From positions 62,001-126,000 of the forward strand of contig CAADHD010000035.1 of assembly GCA_900696575.1 (NCBI GenBank): a stretch of 64,000 nucleotides of DNA. Direction: 5' to 3'. The stretch is from an uncultured Bacteroidota bacterium (GTDB lineage: Bacteria; Bacteroidota; Bacteroidia; AKYH767-A; OLB10). A program made the translations under genes and the position numbers. Under the pieces are notes generated by a model that was not told where the DNA came from, did no database searches, and was given only the letters and a program-made list of their open reading frames with translations. This document shows positions 56,669 to 64,000 of the stretch, piece by piece; position 1 is the stretch's first letter; every line of letters begins with the position of its first letter.

Positions 56669-58099
56669 TCAGAAATACAAACTGCAAACAATTATACCTG
56701 TAATTACACAAACTAAATCAACCAGCAGCATAATCCACAGCGTGTAACGGGTATCTTTTACATTTACCGACCCGAAGTAAAGGGCGATAACATAAAAAGT
56801 AGTTTCGGCAGCACCTTGAAACAGGCATGACAATCTACCGGCAAAGCTATCGGCTCCATAGGTAGCCATGGCATCAAGCATAAACCCCCGAGAACCTCCG
56901 GCACTGAACGGCCGCATTAATGCTACCGGTATGGCATCAATCACTTCGCGGTCAACATGCAGTAAACCAAGTACGGCTGCCAGCCCGCTCATTACAATTT
57001 CCATCAGTCCTGAATTACGAAAAATACTCAGCACAACAAGCATAGCAATCATGTAAGGCAATACACGAAGGCCTGTTGTAAATCCATCTTTCGCTCCCGT
57101 AACAAATGAATCAAACAGGTTTGTTCCTTTTTCGCGGAATACTCTTTCTTTCATGAATGCATACATCACAATGATCAGAATGATGAGTAATAAAATTGCA
57201 TTGCTCAGGTTTCCGGTAAAATGAATTTTGGAAATACCTTCAAGTCTTACAATGTAAAAAAGCAAAAGACCTATGACTGCACTCACGGCTGAAATAGCTC
57301 CGATGATTACACCGTTCAGCAAATTGATACGCTGACGGATGCTTACAAAAAGCAAAGCAGCCACTGTTCCGATAAACGAGGTGATGATAATAGGCAGCAT
57401 CACATCACTGGGATTGGCCGCTCCCGCTGCAGCACGATAGCCGATTATGGATGTTGGCAATAATGTTAATCCGGCAGCATGCAGGCAGAGAAACATAATC
57501 TGGCTGTCGGAGGCACGGTTTTTATCCCTGTTCACTTCCTGCATGCTTTCCATTGCCTTTAAGCCAAACGGTGTTGCAGCATTATCCAGCCCTAAAAAAT
57601 TGGCGGCAAAATTCATGGTCATGAATCCATAAGCCGGGTGGCCTTTCGGTAAATCAGGAAATATGCGTGAGAAGATGGGCGTAAGCCAGCGGGCAAGTTT
57701 TTCCGTTGCATTCGAATCGCTGAGCAGGTGCATCAATCCGCAGAAAAAAGTGAGATAACCAATCAGCGGCAACCACAGGTTCATGATAGTGTTTTTGCAG
57801 GTCATGAAAATGCCGTCAGCAGATTGTTTGCCTTCATACACCTCAATCACTCCCTTATCAGTAAGGCGGTAGGTTTTTCCTTCCGATGTCAGTTCTTTTT
57901 TTCCGGAAACAAGTGCTGAAAAAACTTCAGGATGCGATTGAGCGAAAACAGTTGTATCATATTCAGCCTTTAGCAGCGGGTCATTCTGAGAGCCATTCAC
58001 TACCGGATTGAGCGAGTAAAACTGGCCGGTAAGCAGCAAATAAAAAATGTAAACCACACTGCTGATAAGAATGATTGACCAGAACCTGCTTAATGCCAT
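56669..58099 (-). CDS. SpmA-SpmB-type nucleoside-recognition (Gate domain) membrane protein
   Basis: 476 residues. One N-terminal helix, an exposed region at about 35-95 (rich in polar and charged residues), then two nucleoside-recognition domains: the first with LPLIGYLTFFCGLMHLL and MTMNFAANFLGLDNAATPFGLKAM (about 110-180), the second with RVLPYMIAMLVVLSIFRNSGLM and DREVIDAIPVALMRPFSAGGSRG (about 340-400). In Bacillus these halves are the separate spore maturation proteins SpmA and SpmB; the fused form is common in non-sporulating Bacteroidota. Transport or membrane role unknown. Single gene, not obviously linked to its neighbours. Confidence 0.88.
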   Translation of the reverse strand: MALSRFWSIILISSVVYIFYLLLTGQFYSLNPVVNGSQNDPLLKAEYDTTVFAQSHPEVFSALVSGKKELTSEGKTYRLTDKGVIEVYEGKQSADGIFMTCKNTIMNLWLPLIGYLTFFCGLMHLLSDSNATEKLARWLTPIFSRIFPDLPKGHPAYGFMTMNFAANFLGLDNAATPFGLKAMESMQEVNRDKNRASDSQIMFLCLHAAGLTLLPTSIIGYRAAAGAANPSDVMLPIIITSFIGTVAALLFVSIRQRINLLNGVIIGAISAVSAVIGLLLFYIVRLEGISKIHFTGNLSNAILLLIILIIVMYAFMKERVFREKGTNLFDSFVTGAKDGFTTGLRVLPYMIAMLVVLSIFRNSGLMEIVMSGLAAVLGLLHVDREVIDAIPVALMRPFSAGGSRGFMLDAMATYGADSFAGRLSCLFQGAAETTFYVIALYFGSVNVKDTRYTLWIMLLVDLVCVITGIIVCSLYF

Positions 58100-58205
58100 G
58101 GATTTTTTTCAGTGAGTAAAAAAAGAGAAAGAAAGCATTCCTGTTACGAAACGGAGGCCGGATTTATTCACAAACATTTTAGCATGACAATTAAGTAAGT
58201 TCTAT

Positions 58206-58213
58206 TAAGTTTG
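58206..58213 (+). promoter_or_regulatory. -7 box (TAAGTTTG) for the YdeI-like gene
   Basis: Full match to TANNTTTG, ending 19 nt before the ATG at 58233. No matching -33 element. Confidence 0.42.
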
Positions 58214-58232
58214 CTCATATAAAATCAATTTT

Positions 58233-58847
58233 ATGCTCACAGACAAACGCATTGACGCCTACATAGAAAAAGCGCAGCCTTTTGCACAACCTATTCTTAA
58301 AAAGTTACGAGCATTGGTTCACAAGGCTTGTTCTGATGTAACCGAAACCATCAAATGGGGTATGCCTTCATTTGAATACAAAGGCCCCATGTTCGGAATG
58401 GCAGCCTTTAAGCATCATTGTGCCGGAGGATTTTGGAAAACCAAACTGCTAAACGATCCCAAGAATTATTTAAGAGTTAGCAAAAACAGTGGCGGAGAAG
58501 CCATGGGAAATCTTGGCTGTATAAAGTTGATTAATGATTTACCGCCCGATAAAGTGTTTATTGACTTTATCAAGCAGCACATGAAGCTGAACGAAGAAGG
58601 TATTAAGTTGGAAAAAGTAAAATCAGAGAAAAAGGAAATTCCCGTACCCGATGATTTTGTCAAAGCGCTGAACAAAAACAAAAATGCAAAATCGGTTTTC
58701 GAAAAATTCGCACCATCCCACAAACGCGAATACCTGCAATGGATTACCGGAGCCAAACGCGAAGAAACCCGCCTGAAAAGAATCGCTACAGCCGTTGAAT
58801 GGATTGCCGAAGGAAAAGGAAGGAACTGGAAGTATGAAAAAAAATAA
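58233..58847 (+). CDS. YdeI/OmdA-family protein (DUF1801 plus OmdA domains)
   Basis: 204 residues. The N-terminal DUF1801 domain (about 5-110) shows DVTETIKWGMPSFEYKGPMFG, FKHHCAGGFWK and GNLGCIKLINDLPP. The C-terminal OmdA (bacteriocin-protection) domain (about 130-200) shows VPDDFVKALNKNKNAKSVFEKFAPSHKREYLQWI, the usual SxxREY-W and RLKRI pattern. Cytosolic; function poorly known, with proposed roles in stress or peptide protection. Its 3' end overlaps the AraC-type gene by 14 bp, so the two are cotranscribed. Confidence 0.9.
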   Translation: MLTDKRIDAYIEKAQPFAQPILKKLRALVHKACSDVTETIKWGMPSFEYKGPMFGMAAFKHHCAGGFWKTKLLNDPKNYLRVSKNSGGEAMGNLGCIKLINDLPPDKVFIDFIKQHMKLNEEGIKLEKVKSEKKEIPVPDDFVKALNKNKNAKSVFEKFAPSHKREYLQWITGAKREETRLKRIATAVEWIAEGKGRNWKYEKK

Positions 58848-59772
58848 TGGCAAACACCTTTTGAAAAAATCAACACAAAAGAAAAAAGACATCCTGAATA
58901 TCTCTTCGCTTGAGATGTTTGAGCGGTTGATAAACCGCGATGAAAAGCAGTATGACCTCGATATGATGGTCATGCCCGGCACGCTTGAAGACAAACACAA
59001 AAACTGTGAAACCATTCCTGCACTGCGCAGGCAGTTTAACCTTATTTATCTGTTGCTTGACGGAGAGCATGATGTAAAACTTGGAGCTGATCACCTGCAA
59101 CTCAATCCCCGCGATTTGGTCATTGTTCCTGAAAATATGCTGTATGCCAGCGATCATATCCGTAACTGCAAAGGATACTGCATTCACTTTAAAACAGAGT
59201 TCCTCAAACCCCAGCTCTCTAAACCGCTGACGGATGAATTTCCTTATTTCCATTTCGATGCTCCGCACATCATCAACCTCAGTAATGATGAAAGCGAAGT
59301 CATTCAGTCTGCTTTTAAAAATATCATTTCAGAATATGAGCGCCATTCGGCCGAAAAAGATTTTTTGTTGCGCAATCTGATTTTCGTTTTGCTTTACCGC
59401 GTAAGAGAAGTTTACCGCTCTCATGTTACCGGTTTAAAAAAGAATACAGACAGGCGCACACAATTAGCCAACCGGTTCAGAAAACTGGTGGAGCAGAATT
59501 TTATTGAAAAACATGCCGTAAGCGATTATGCAGAATTGCTGCATGTATCTTCCAAGTACTTGTCATCTGCCGTAAAAGAAACCTATGGCCGCACCACCTT
59601 GCAGATAATTCATGATATGCTGCTGCTCGAAGCCAAGTTTCAGTTAGGCTCTACCGATAAATCCGTTTCCGAAATTGCCCACTACCTGCACTTTGACGAT
59701 CAGCCTCATTTTTCACACTTCATAAAAAAGCATACAGGCCTTTCTCCGCAGGAGCTCCGCAGGAAATTGTAA
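58834..59772 (+). CDS. AraC-family transcriptional regulator
   Basis: 312 residues from the ATG at 58834 (MKKNNGKHLLKKST); the frame reaches upstream into the YdeI gene. An N-terminal cupin-like sensing domain (about 40-140; LLLDGEHDVKLGADHLQLNPRDLVIV) is followed by an AraC-type double HTH (about 215-310): FIEKHAVSDYAELLHVSSKYLSSAVKETYG and SVSEIAHYLHFDDQPHFSHFIKKHTGLSPQELRRK. The ligand and targets are unknown; the overlap with the YdeI-like gene and the cupin gene 80 bp downstream make local regulation likely. Confidence 0.93.
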   Translation: MKKNNGKHLLKKSTQKKKDILNISSLEMFERLINRDEKQYDLDMMVMPGTLEDKHKNCETIPALRRQFNLIYLLLDGEHDVKLGADHLQLNPRDLVIVPENMLYASDHIRNCKGYCIHFKTEFLKPQLSKPLTDEFPYFHFDAPHIINLSNDESEVIQSAFKNIISEYERHSAEKDFLLRNLIFVLLYRVREVYRSHVTGLKKNTDRRTQLANRFRKLVEQNFIEKHAVSDYAELLHVSSKYLSSAVKETYGRTTLQIIHDMLLLEAKFQLGSTDKSVSEIAHYLHFDDQPHFSHFIKKHTGLSPQELRRKL

Positions 59773-59852
59773 TTTATACACGCTTTGACGAAGAATGTAC
59801 ATGGTATCCGTATGCCCTGCCGATTTCCTTTGCATCATAAAATCACAGCAAA

Positions 59853-60230
59853 ATGGAAACAATGAACAAAATGAAAAAAGCCGAATGGAAAAATTTCGGT
59901 AAGCCCGATGAAGTGCGCGAATTTCCCAAAGGCCGCCTCGAACTGATAAAAATTGGAGGCGCTGCCATAGGGCGTGCAATTTTTGAACCCGGCTGGAGAT
60001 GGGCAACATCGGTGCAACCGTTAGCCAAAACACACAGTTGCGAAGCGCCCCATTTCCAGTATCACGTCTCCGGAATACTGCATGTAAAAATGGATGACGG
60101 AACCGAATTCGATTGTAAACCCGGTGATGTATCACTGCTGCCCTCCGGCCACGATGCCTGGACCGTAGGCAACGAACCTGCCGTGGTGGTTGACTTTCAG
60201 GGGATGATTGATTATGCAAAGCAGCTTTGA
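59853..60230 (+). CDS. small cupin-domain protein
   Basis: 125 residues, a single cupin fold. WRWATSVQPLAKTHSCEAPHFQYHVSGILHVKMDDG holds the first cupin box (His residues in HSCEAPHFQYH) and FDCKPGDVSLLPSGHDAWTVGNEP the second. One or two His may bind a metal. Enzymatic role not known; similar small cupins of this pattern (WKNFGKPDEVREF...G..A.GRA..EPGWRW) occur near regulators in many bacteria. Same strand as the AraC-type gene, 80 bp after it. Confidence 0.87.
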   Translation: METMNKMKKAEWKNFGKPDEVREFPKGRLELIKIGGAAIGRAIFEPGWRWATSVQPLAKTHSCEAPHFQYHVSGILHVKMDDGTEFDCKPGDVSLLPSGHDAWTVGNEPAVVVDFQGMIDYAKQL

Positions 60231-60238
60231 ATAATTAA

Positions 60239-60304
60239 GAAGCTTTAAATACTCTTTTAGGAGCAGAAAAAATTTTTTTTCAATTAAGAGTATCCTGCAG
60301 CTTC
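60239..60304. repeat. composite inverted repeat in a convergent gap
   Basis: GAAGCT (60239-60244) with AGCTTC (60299-60304), and inside it ATACTCTT (60249-60256) with AAGAGTAT (60286-60293), around an inner A6T8 run (60267-60280). Both outer and inner arms can pair to form one long stem. It lies between the cupin gene and the convergent T9SS gene, so it may serve as a terminator for either side, but the loop is large. Confidence 0.4.
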
Positions 60305-60347
60305 CGGGTTAAAACGTCAACGAACCGGATTATTTAAATAAGGCGAG

Positions 60348-61904
60348 CTACTCAACTGACTGCTTTATCAGTTTTGCATTAAATTGTCTGCCTTTTAATA
60401 CCACCCGCAGCAGGTAAATCCCATCATTCTGCTTGGTTAAATCCAGATATGAAACCTGTGCGCTGATTCTTTGCTTCAGCACCGCCCTGCCGGTAATATC
60501 ATAAACACAGGCTTCAGGGCTTGCATCATAAAGGGGTGGTGCATCCAAACTCAATTTAAAATAACCTGGCCCGGGATTCGGGCTAATTCGGATGGAAGCA
60601 TGGTTAATCTGCTGCGCAAGATATCCGGTAAGCGTATCGCAGGGTGAGCCGCTTAACGGGCCGAGGGGGTAATCCGGATGATATGGGAAAAATCTCAGTC
60701 GGTTCAAAGGTGAATTAATCTGAAAATTATGAACCACTAAACTGCAGGCTGATGCTGATGAGTCCGGATAGTGAATTACATCGGCATAACAACCTCCTGA
60801 GGAAATATAAACTCGGTTATCATCAGCAAGCTTCATATCTCCAAAATATAACGGTGAAGGACTACTTAACGGACAGTAAGTACTGTCGTAAAATGCCACA
60901 GTCTGCTTGCTGCCGGCAATGTTTGAAGCAGTTAAATCATATTGAAAGATAAACCAGCCGGTGGCAACATATAAATAACGGCTGTTTGGTGAAACTGCCG
61001 CCCCATAGGTAATGTTATACCAATTATAAGGTGCAGGATTTAAAATGAATATCTCAAGCGGGTTTGATAAAATGCCATTACATCTGTCAAAATCAAAAAT
61101 GATCATATTATTATCTGCAGGTGTTCCTAACGATCCAAACTGGATGAACTTGTTTCCATCCGGTGTAAAAATACTTTTAGAATTTCCGAAATTTACTGAA
61201 TGAAATGGCGGCAAAACACCAGAGAATGACTGATTGTTCATAGGAATAATGCTATCGGGGGTAAGTAAAAACCGGTAATATGCTGCCTCCATAGCTTTTC
61301 TGCAGAAAATCCACCAGTCTCTGCCATTGGCATGACGGCAGGCGCTTAACTTTCCGCTTGCCAGAGTATCGTTTATCAGCATCTGTGATTTCAGAATAAC
61401 TTCCCCTTCCCCGTTATTTGCACTGCTATTAAGAACAGAATAATATAAATTTATGCTTACAGTTTGAAGAATATTACCAATATACACATTTGAATCTCGT
61501 CCGTAATGTAAAAATATAAATAAAGAGTCCTCATTATAAGGCTTAGGTAATATCATGCAATTATGCTTATAACCATGTCCCAGATATTGATATAGGGGAA
61601 TAAAAACTGGTACTAAAGAATCTCCATTCATTACCGGTTGCAAATCAGATGAAAATATTGTAAAGCCGTTAGAATAAAAAAAATTACCATTCTGATCGGT
61701 TATATTGGTGAATCCCATGTTTGCTCGCAACGGTGTTGTATCATAAATTATTAGCGGAAGAAAATTGCCGTTGAAACAGAACATTGTATGGCCATTAGTG
61801 ACAGGTTCCGCCATTATCAGCCATTTGGATGTGTATTGTCCCGAAGCTTGATTGAAAAATACTATTAAACAAATGCTGCTTATAATAAGATTTGATTTGT
61901 TCAT
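60348..61904 (-). CDS. secreted propeller-like protein with T9SS sorting domain
   Basis: 518 residues. Signal peptide cut at QASGQ (about 22). Beta-rich body with repeated blade-like units (WLIMAEPVTNGHTMFCFNGN, SNGFTIFSSDLQPVMNGDSLV, KSIFTPDGNKFIQFGSLGTP, AAVSPNSRYLYVATGWFIFQYDL), which resemble WD40-like propellers of Bacteroidota surface proteins. Residues from about 445 (SPNPGPGYFKLSL, CVYDITGRAVLKQ, DGIYLLRV, KLIKQS) are a T9SS type A signal. It starts 62 bp after the beta-helix gene's stop and may be cotranscribed with it. Ligand unknown. Confidence 0.86.
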   Translation of the reverse strand: MNKSNLIISSICLIVFFNQASGQYTSKWLIMAEPVTNGHTMFCFNGNFLPLIIYDTTPLRANMGFTNITDQNGNFFYSNGFTIFSSDLQPVMNGDSLVPVFIPLYQYLGHGYKHNCMILPKPYNEDSLFIFLHYGRDSNVYIGNILQTVSINLYYSVLNSSANNGEGEVILKSQMLINDTLASGKLSACRHANGRDWWIFCRKAMEAAYYRFLLTPDSIIPMNNQSFSGVLPPFHSVNFGNSKSIFTPDGNKFIQFGSLGTPADNNMIIFDFDRCNGILSNPLEIFILNPAPYNWYNITYGAAVSPNSRYLYVATGWFIFQYDLTASNIAGSKQTVAFYDSTYCPLSSPSPLYFGDMKLADDNRVYISSGGCYADVIHYPDSSASACSLVVHNFQINSPLNRLRFFPYHPDYPLGPLSGSPCDTLTGYLAQQINHASIRISPNPGPGYFKLSLDAPPLYDASPEACVYDITGRAVLKQRISAQVSYLDLTKQNDGIYLLRVVLKGRQFNAKLIKQSVE

Positions 61905-61966
61905 AAAACCGGTATCTTTTCAAATTAAGCAGTTCTTCTCATAGAGAACAGCTTTATGTTTATGCG

Positions 61967-64000
61967 TTAGCGGATAAATTTTAAAGTATGTAAAAATTGT
62001 TCCTTGCCTTTTATAGTTACAACATAATATCCTTTCGCTAAACCTGAAATGTTAAATACCGGATAACCGGCTCCCGCTGATGTTTTTATATCCAACGTTC
62101 TGCCCGACACATCTGTAATAAATACTGATTCCATCACACTGTGCTCATCTGATGAAATGACAGTCAATAAATCATCAACCACTGTTAATGAATAAGGCGA
62201 TGAAAGATCCGAACGTTCAATTTCTTCAATTTCATCATTGCTAATCCACCGGCTTGATGCCACGCACAATTGTTCATCATCAAAATCAAACTGGTTATTG
62301 AAAACCTTAATCAACCCGCGCGCCAATTCTACTCCCGGACCGCCTTCTGAATTACATTGTAAGGCTATCGAATACAGACTTTGTATTGATGGGTAGGGAA
62401 TTAACCCCGTAAGCAGATAAGTAAGATAAATTTCGGCAGCCTGCTTAAGATTTGATTCATAAACCATATTATCAGGAAGTCCCAAAGCTGCCGTTTGCAT
62501 ACCATTGATTGAATTATTGAGGCATGCACGAAATAAAGTCTCTATATCATTAAAATCGATTGTCATTAATTTTATTAAATCAATAATAGAGTCCTTTTCC
62601 GTTTTAAGCTGCTCCATTTGTGTTGAGGTTAATCCACCTGCATACAGCAGACTGTCGTGAAATATTAATTGTTTCATTTCTGCAGCTAACTGTCCGATAA
62701 GTATGCTCAATGCATCCATTTCAGCCGTACAGTATGAAGAAAGTTCATGTAGTTGTTTTTTAAATGCTGCGTTCAATCCTATGGATGTATTCTCATTTTC
62801 CATAAAGAATTGTTCTAATAGAAATGCTGAATTCATAAAAGCAGGTTCATCAAGTCCTTTTTCATAAACAGTCATTTTGTTCTGCCATTCTTCTGCTTCA
62901 TATTCATATTCTAATTCATCCTCTACAATAAGTGAATCGCCAGGAGTAGGTTCATCTCCTGATAAATCGGGCAACGGATCATTCGGCAAGCATTCGGGAG
63001 GAATTGCCGTGTTATTATTAAACCATCCAAAACCTGGAATTGGATTAGGTGTAAAAACATAAGAAGCAGGAGTATAAAATGCACTTGCACCAGTATTCAG
63101 AATATTATTATTCGCTGCACCATTTCCGTTAAAGTATCCGGAAGGCCCTGCAGGCCATTTGTTTCCTTTATCCGGCTGCAAGCCGATTATTGCATTTGAT
63201 GATAATAATAACCCGCGGCTTGAGCGGCCCATGATGTTTGTGCGGAAATCCGTCTGATCACAGTTGTTCTGGAAATAAATTCCCCGTCTTAATATTTCGG
63301 TAGTATTGCATACATAGGTTCCGCGCGGGCTGTTGTTGGTATAAATACCATACGAGAAAACAGTTCCTGCATTTGCATAATTATTGGTCAAACCATGACA
63401 ATAATTTTCAATAATTCTTTGCCTGATGCAATTGATAAGATTTATTCCTCTTTTGGCCGAATTGAAATCATAAATGATGGATTCGTTGTTGCTTATTAGT
63501 GTAACATTTGTATTTCTTGCATGGATTCCATAAGTGTTGCCTCTCATGTGTATTTTATTACTTTTAACGGTAGTAGTATTGGGCATCTGATTGAATTCTT
63601 CCAGTTCTATACCTATGTTCGGCCCTTCTACCGGGTCGGCATATAAGTCAATCTCATTTTGACTTATATCAAGATTGTTGGTTTGATCATTAAATAATGC
63701 TCTGATACCGTAAATACGCCCATCAGGCCACTGGCAGTGAATATAGTTATTCGCTATGGAAGTTGTAAATGAAAAGCTGTTTCTGGTTACATGAATACCG
63801 GTACTCATCAACTCCATTTTATTGCTACTGATATCTGTTCGGGTATGCTCCGTATAAATACCCGTTCTTACTGTATGGAATGAAGTTAAGCTGTTAGAAG
63901 CTGAACCAAAGCCAATCTGGGTTACGCTGAAACCACCCCAGCCGTTCACACAACTGATGCCTGTTCCGAAAGTCGTTCCATTATAAACACCCGAATGGTA
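61967..64000 (-). CDS. secreted parallel beta-helix protein with T9SS sorting domain, 5' end cut by window
   Basis: The open frame passes the right edge without a stop, so at least 678 residues are visible and the start and signal peptide lie outside. The first 310 visible residues are short repeated strands with Asn-, Thr- and Gly-rich turns (ISSNKMELMSTGIHVTRNSF, NNTTVKSNKIHMRGNTYGIH-like, YGIYTNNSPRG), the mark of right-handed parallel beta-helices as in Bacteroidota adhesins or pectate-lyase-like proteins. A Pro/acidic linker (about 330-370) leads to a helical domain and then to a T9SS type A signal at the C-terminus (VFITDVSGRTLDI, KGYYVVTI, LHTLKFIR). No catalytic residues were recognised. 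Confidence 0.85.
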   Translation of the reverse strand, partial: YHSGVYNGTTFGTGISCVNGWGGFSVTQIGFGSASNSLTSFHTVRTGIYTEHTRTDISSNKMELMSTGIHVTRNSFSFTTSIANNYIHCQWPDGRIYGIRALFNDQTNNLDISQNEIDLYADPVEGPNIGIELEEFNQMPNTTTVKSNKIHMRGNTYGIHARNTNVTLISNNESIIYDFNSAKRGINLINCIRQRIIENYCHGLTNNYANAGTVFSYGIYTNNSPRGTYVCNTTEILRRGIYFQNNCDQTDFRTNIMGRSSRGLLLSSNAIIGLQPDKGNKWPAGPSGYFNGNGAANNNILNTGASAFYTPASYVFTPNPIPGFGWFNNNTAIPPECLPNDPLPDLSGDEPTPGDSLIVEDELEYEYEAEEWQNKMTVYEKGLDEPAFMNSAFLLEQFFMENENTSIGLNAAFKKQLHELSSYCTAEMDALSILIGQLAAEMKQLIFHDSLLYAGGLTSTQMEQLKTEKDSIIDLIKLMTIDFNDIETLFRACLNNSINGMQTAALGLPDNMVYESNLKQAAEIYLTYLLTGLIPYPSIQSLYSIALQCNSEGGPGVELARGLIKVFNNQFDFDDEQLCVASSRWISNDEIEEIERSDLSSPYSLTVVDDLLTVISSDEHSVMESVFITDVSGRTLDIKTSAGAGYPVFNISGLAKGYYVVTIKGKEQFLHTLKFIR

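Noticed and set aside
61905-61966. Imperfect hairpin (GTTCTTCTC/GAGAAC) between the two last T9SS genes
   Set aside because: Arms pair only with bulges and no T tract follows; not enough for a terminator call.
1-64000. CRISPR arrays, tRNA or rRNA genes, insertion sequences, prophage or restriction systems
   Set aside because: Looked for and not seen; no repeat-spacer pattern, no cloverleaf-like segment in the gaps, no transposase, integrase or nuclease-methylase pair.

Overview
The window reads as a chromosomal segment of a member of the Bacteroidota, probably outside Bacteroides itself; genus cannot be told from what is here. The signs are many secreted proteins ending in type IX secretion (T9SS) type A sorting domains (PNP..., ITG/DALGR..., GxYxI/L), Bacteroidota-restricted families (DUF2851, DUF6029), A-Q signal-peptide cleavage sites, and promoters of the Bacteroidota type (TTTG, 19-21 nt spacer, TANNTTTG). 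No rRNA, tRNA, CRISPR array, insertion sequence or phage gene was seen.

Layout. 1-5708 (minus): a surface-polysaccharide/carbamoylation operon, PspC-like protein, FlaA1/WbpM-type nucleotide-sugar dehydratase, O-carbamoyltransferase, SGNH hydrolase, DUF5989 and SxtJ-like membrane proteins; the last three of the module recall sxtI-K-J of saxitoxin clusters. 5746-17773: housekeeping and secreted genes (threonine aldolase, UvrA-like protein, PKD lipoprotein, BNR/T9SS protein, RidA, endonuclease III, M28 peptidase, DXS). 17902-25049: OmpR-type two-component system, DUF2851, PspC, RmlD-like reductase, zinc-ribbon protein, an NSS transporter with its tiny MetS-like subunit. 25070-32115: MsbA-like ABC exporter, RbfA, and the elongasome operon mreC-mreD-mrdA-rodA, without mreB. 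32272-35821 (plus): GT-C enzyme, polyprenyl-phosphate glycosyltransferase and WecE-type sugar aminotransferase. 35826-36833: a desaturase that resembles eukaryotic dihydroceramide delta-4 desaturase. 37254-42625: TlpA/DUF6029 pair and two T9SS cargo proteins.

The most striking region is 42643-56590, entirely on the minus strand, where two NarL/LuxR-type two-component systems are interleaved with large secreted proteins. The promoters of the first response regulator and of the secreted gene downstream of it carry near-identical dyads (TTCCACTT-N2-GTGGWA) at exactly the same 23-nt distance from their -7 boxes. That suggests a small autoregulated regulon. In the second system, inverted repeats with TGAARCA half-sites overlap the -7 boxes of the kinase gene and of a 1328-residue T9SS protein, and a single half-site overlaps the -33 box of the regulator.

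56669-64000 holds an SpmA-SpmB-type fusion, a YdeI/OmdA protein overlapping an AraC regulator, a cupin, and two T9SS cargo proteins, the last (a beta-helix protein) running off the right end.

Gene starts were chosen from promoter positions where possible; for dxs, the desaturase and uvrA, the longest open frames begin inside the promoter and were shortened. Functions rest on remembered family motifs, since no searches were run.
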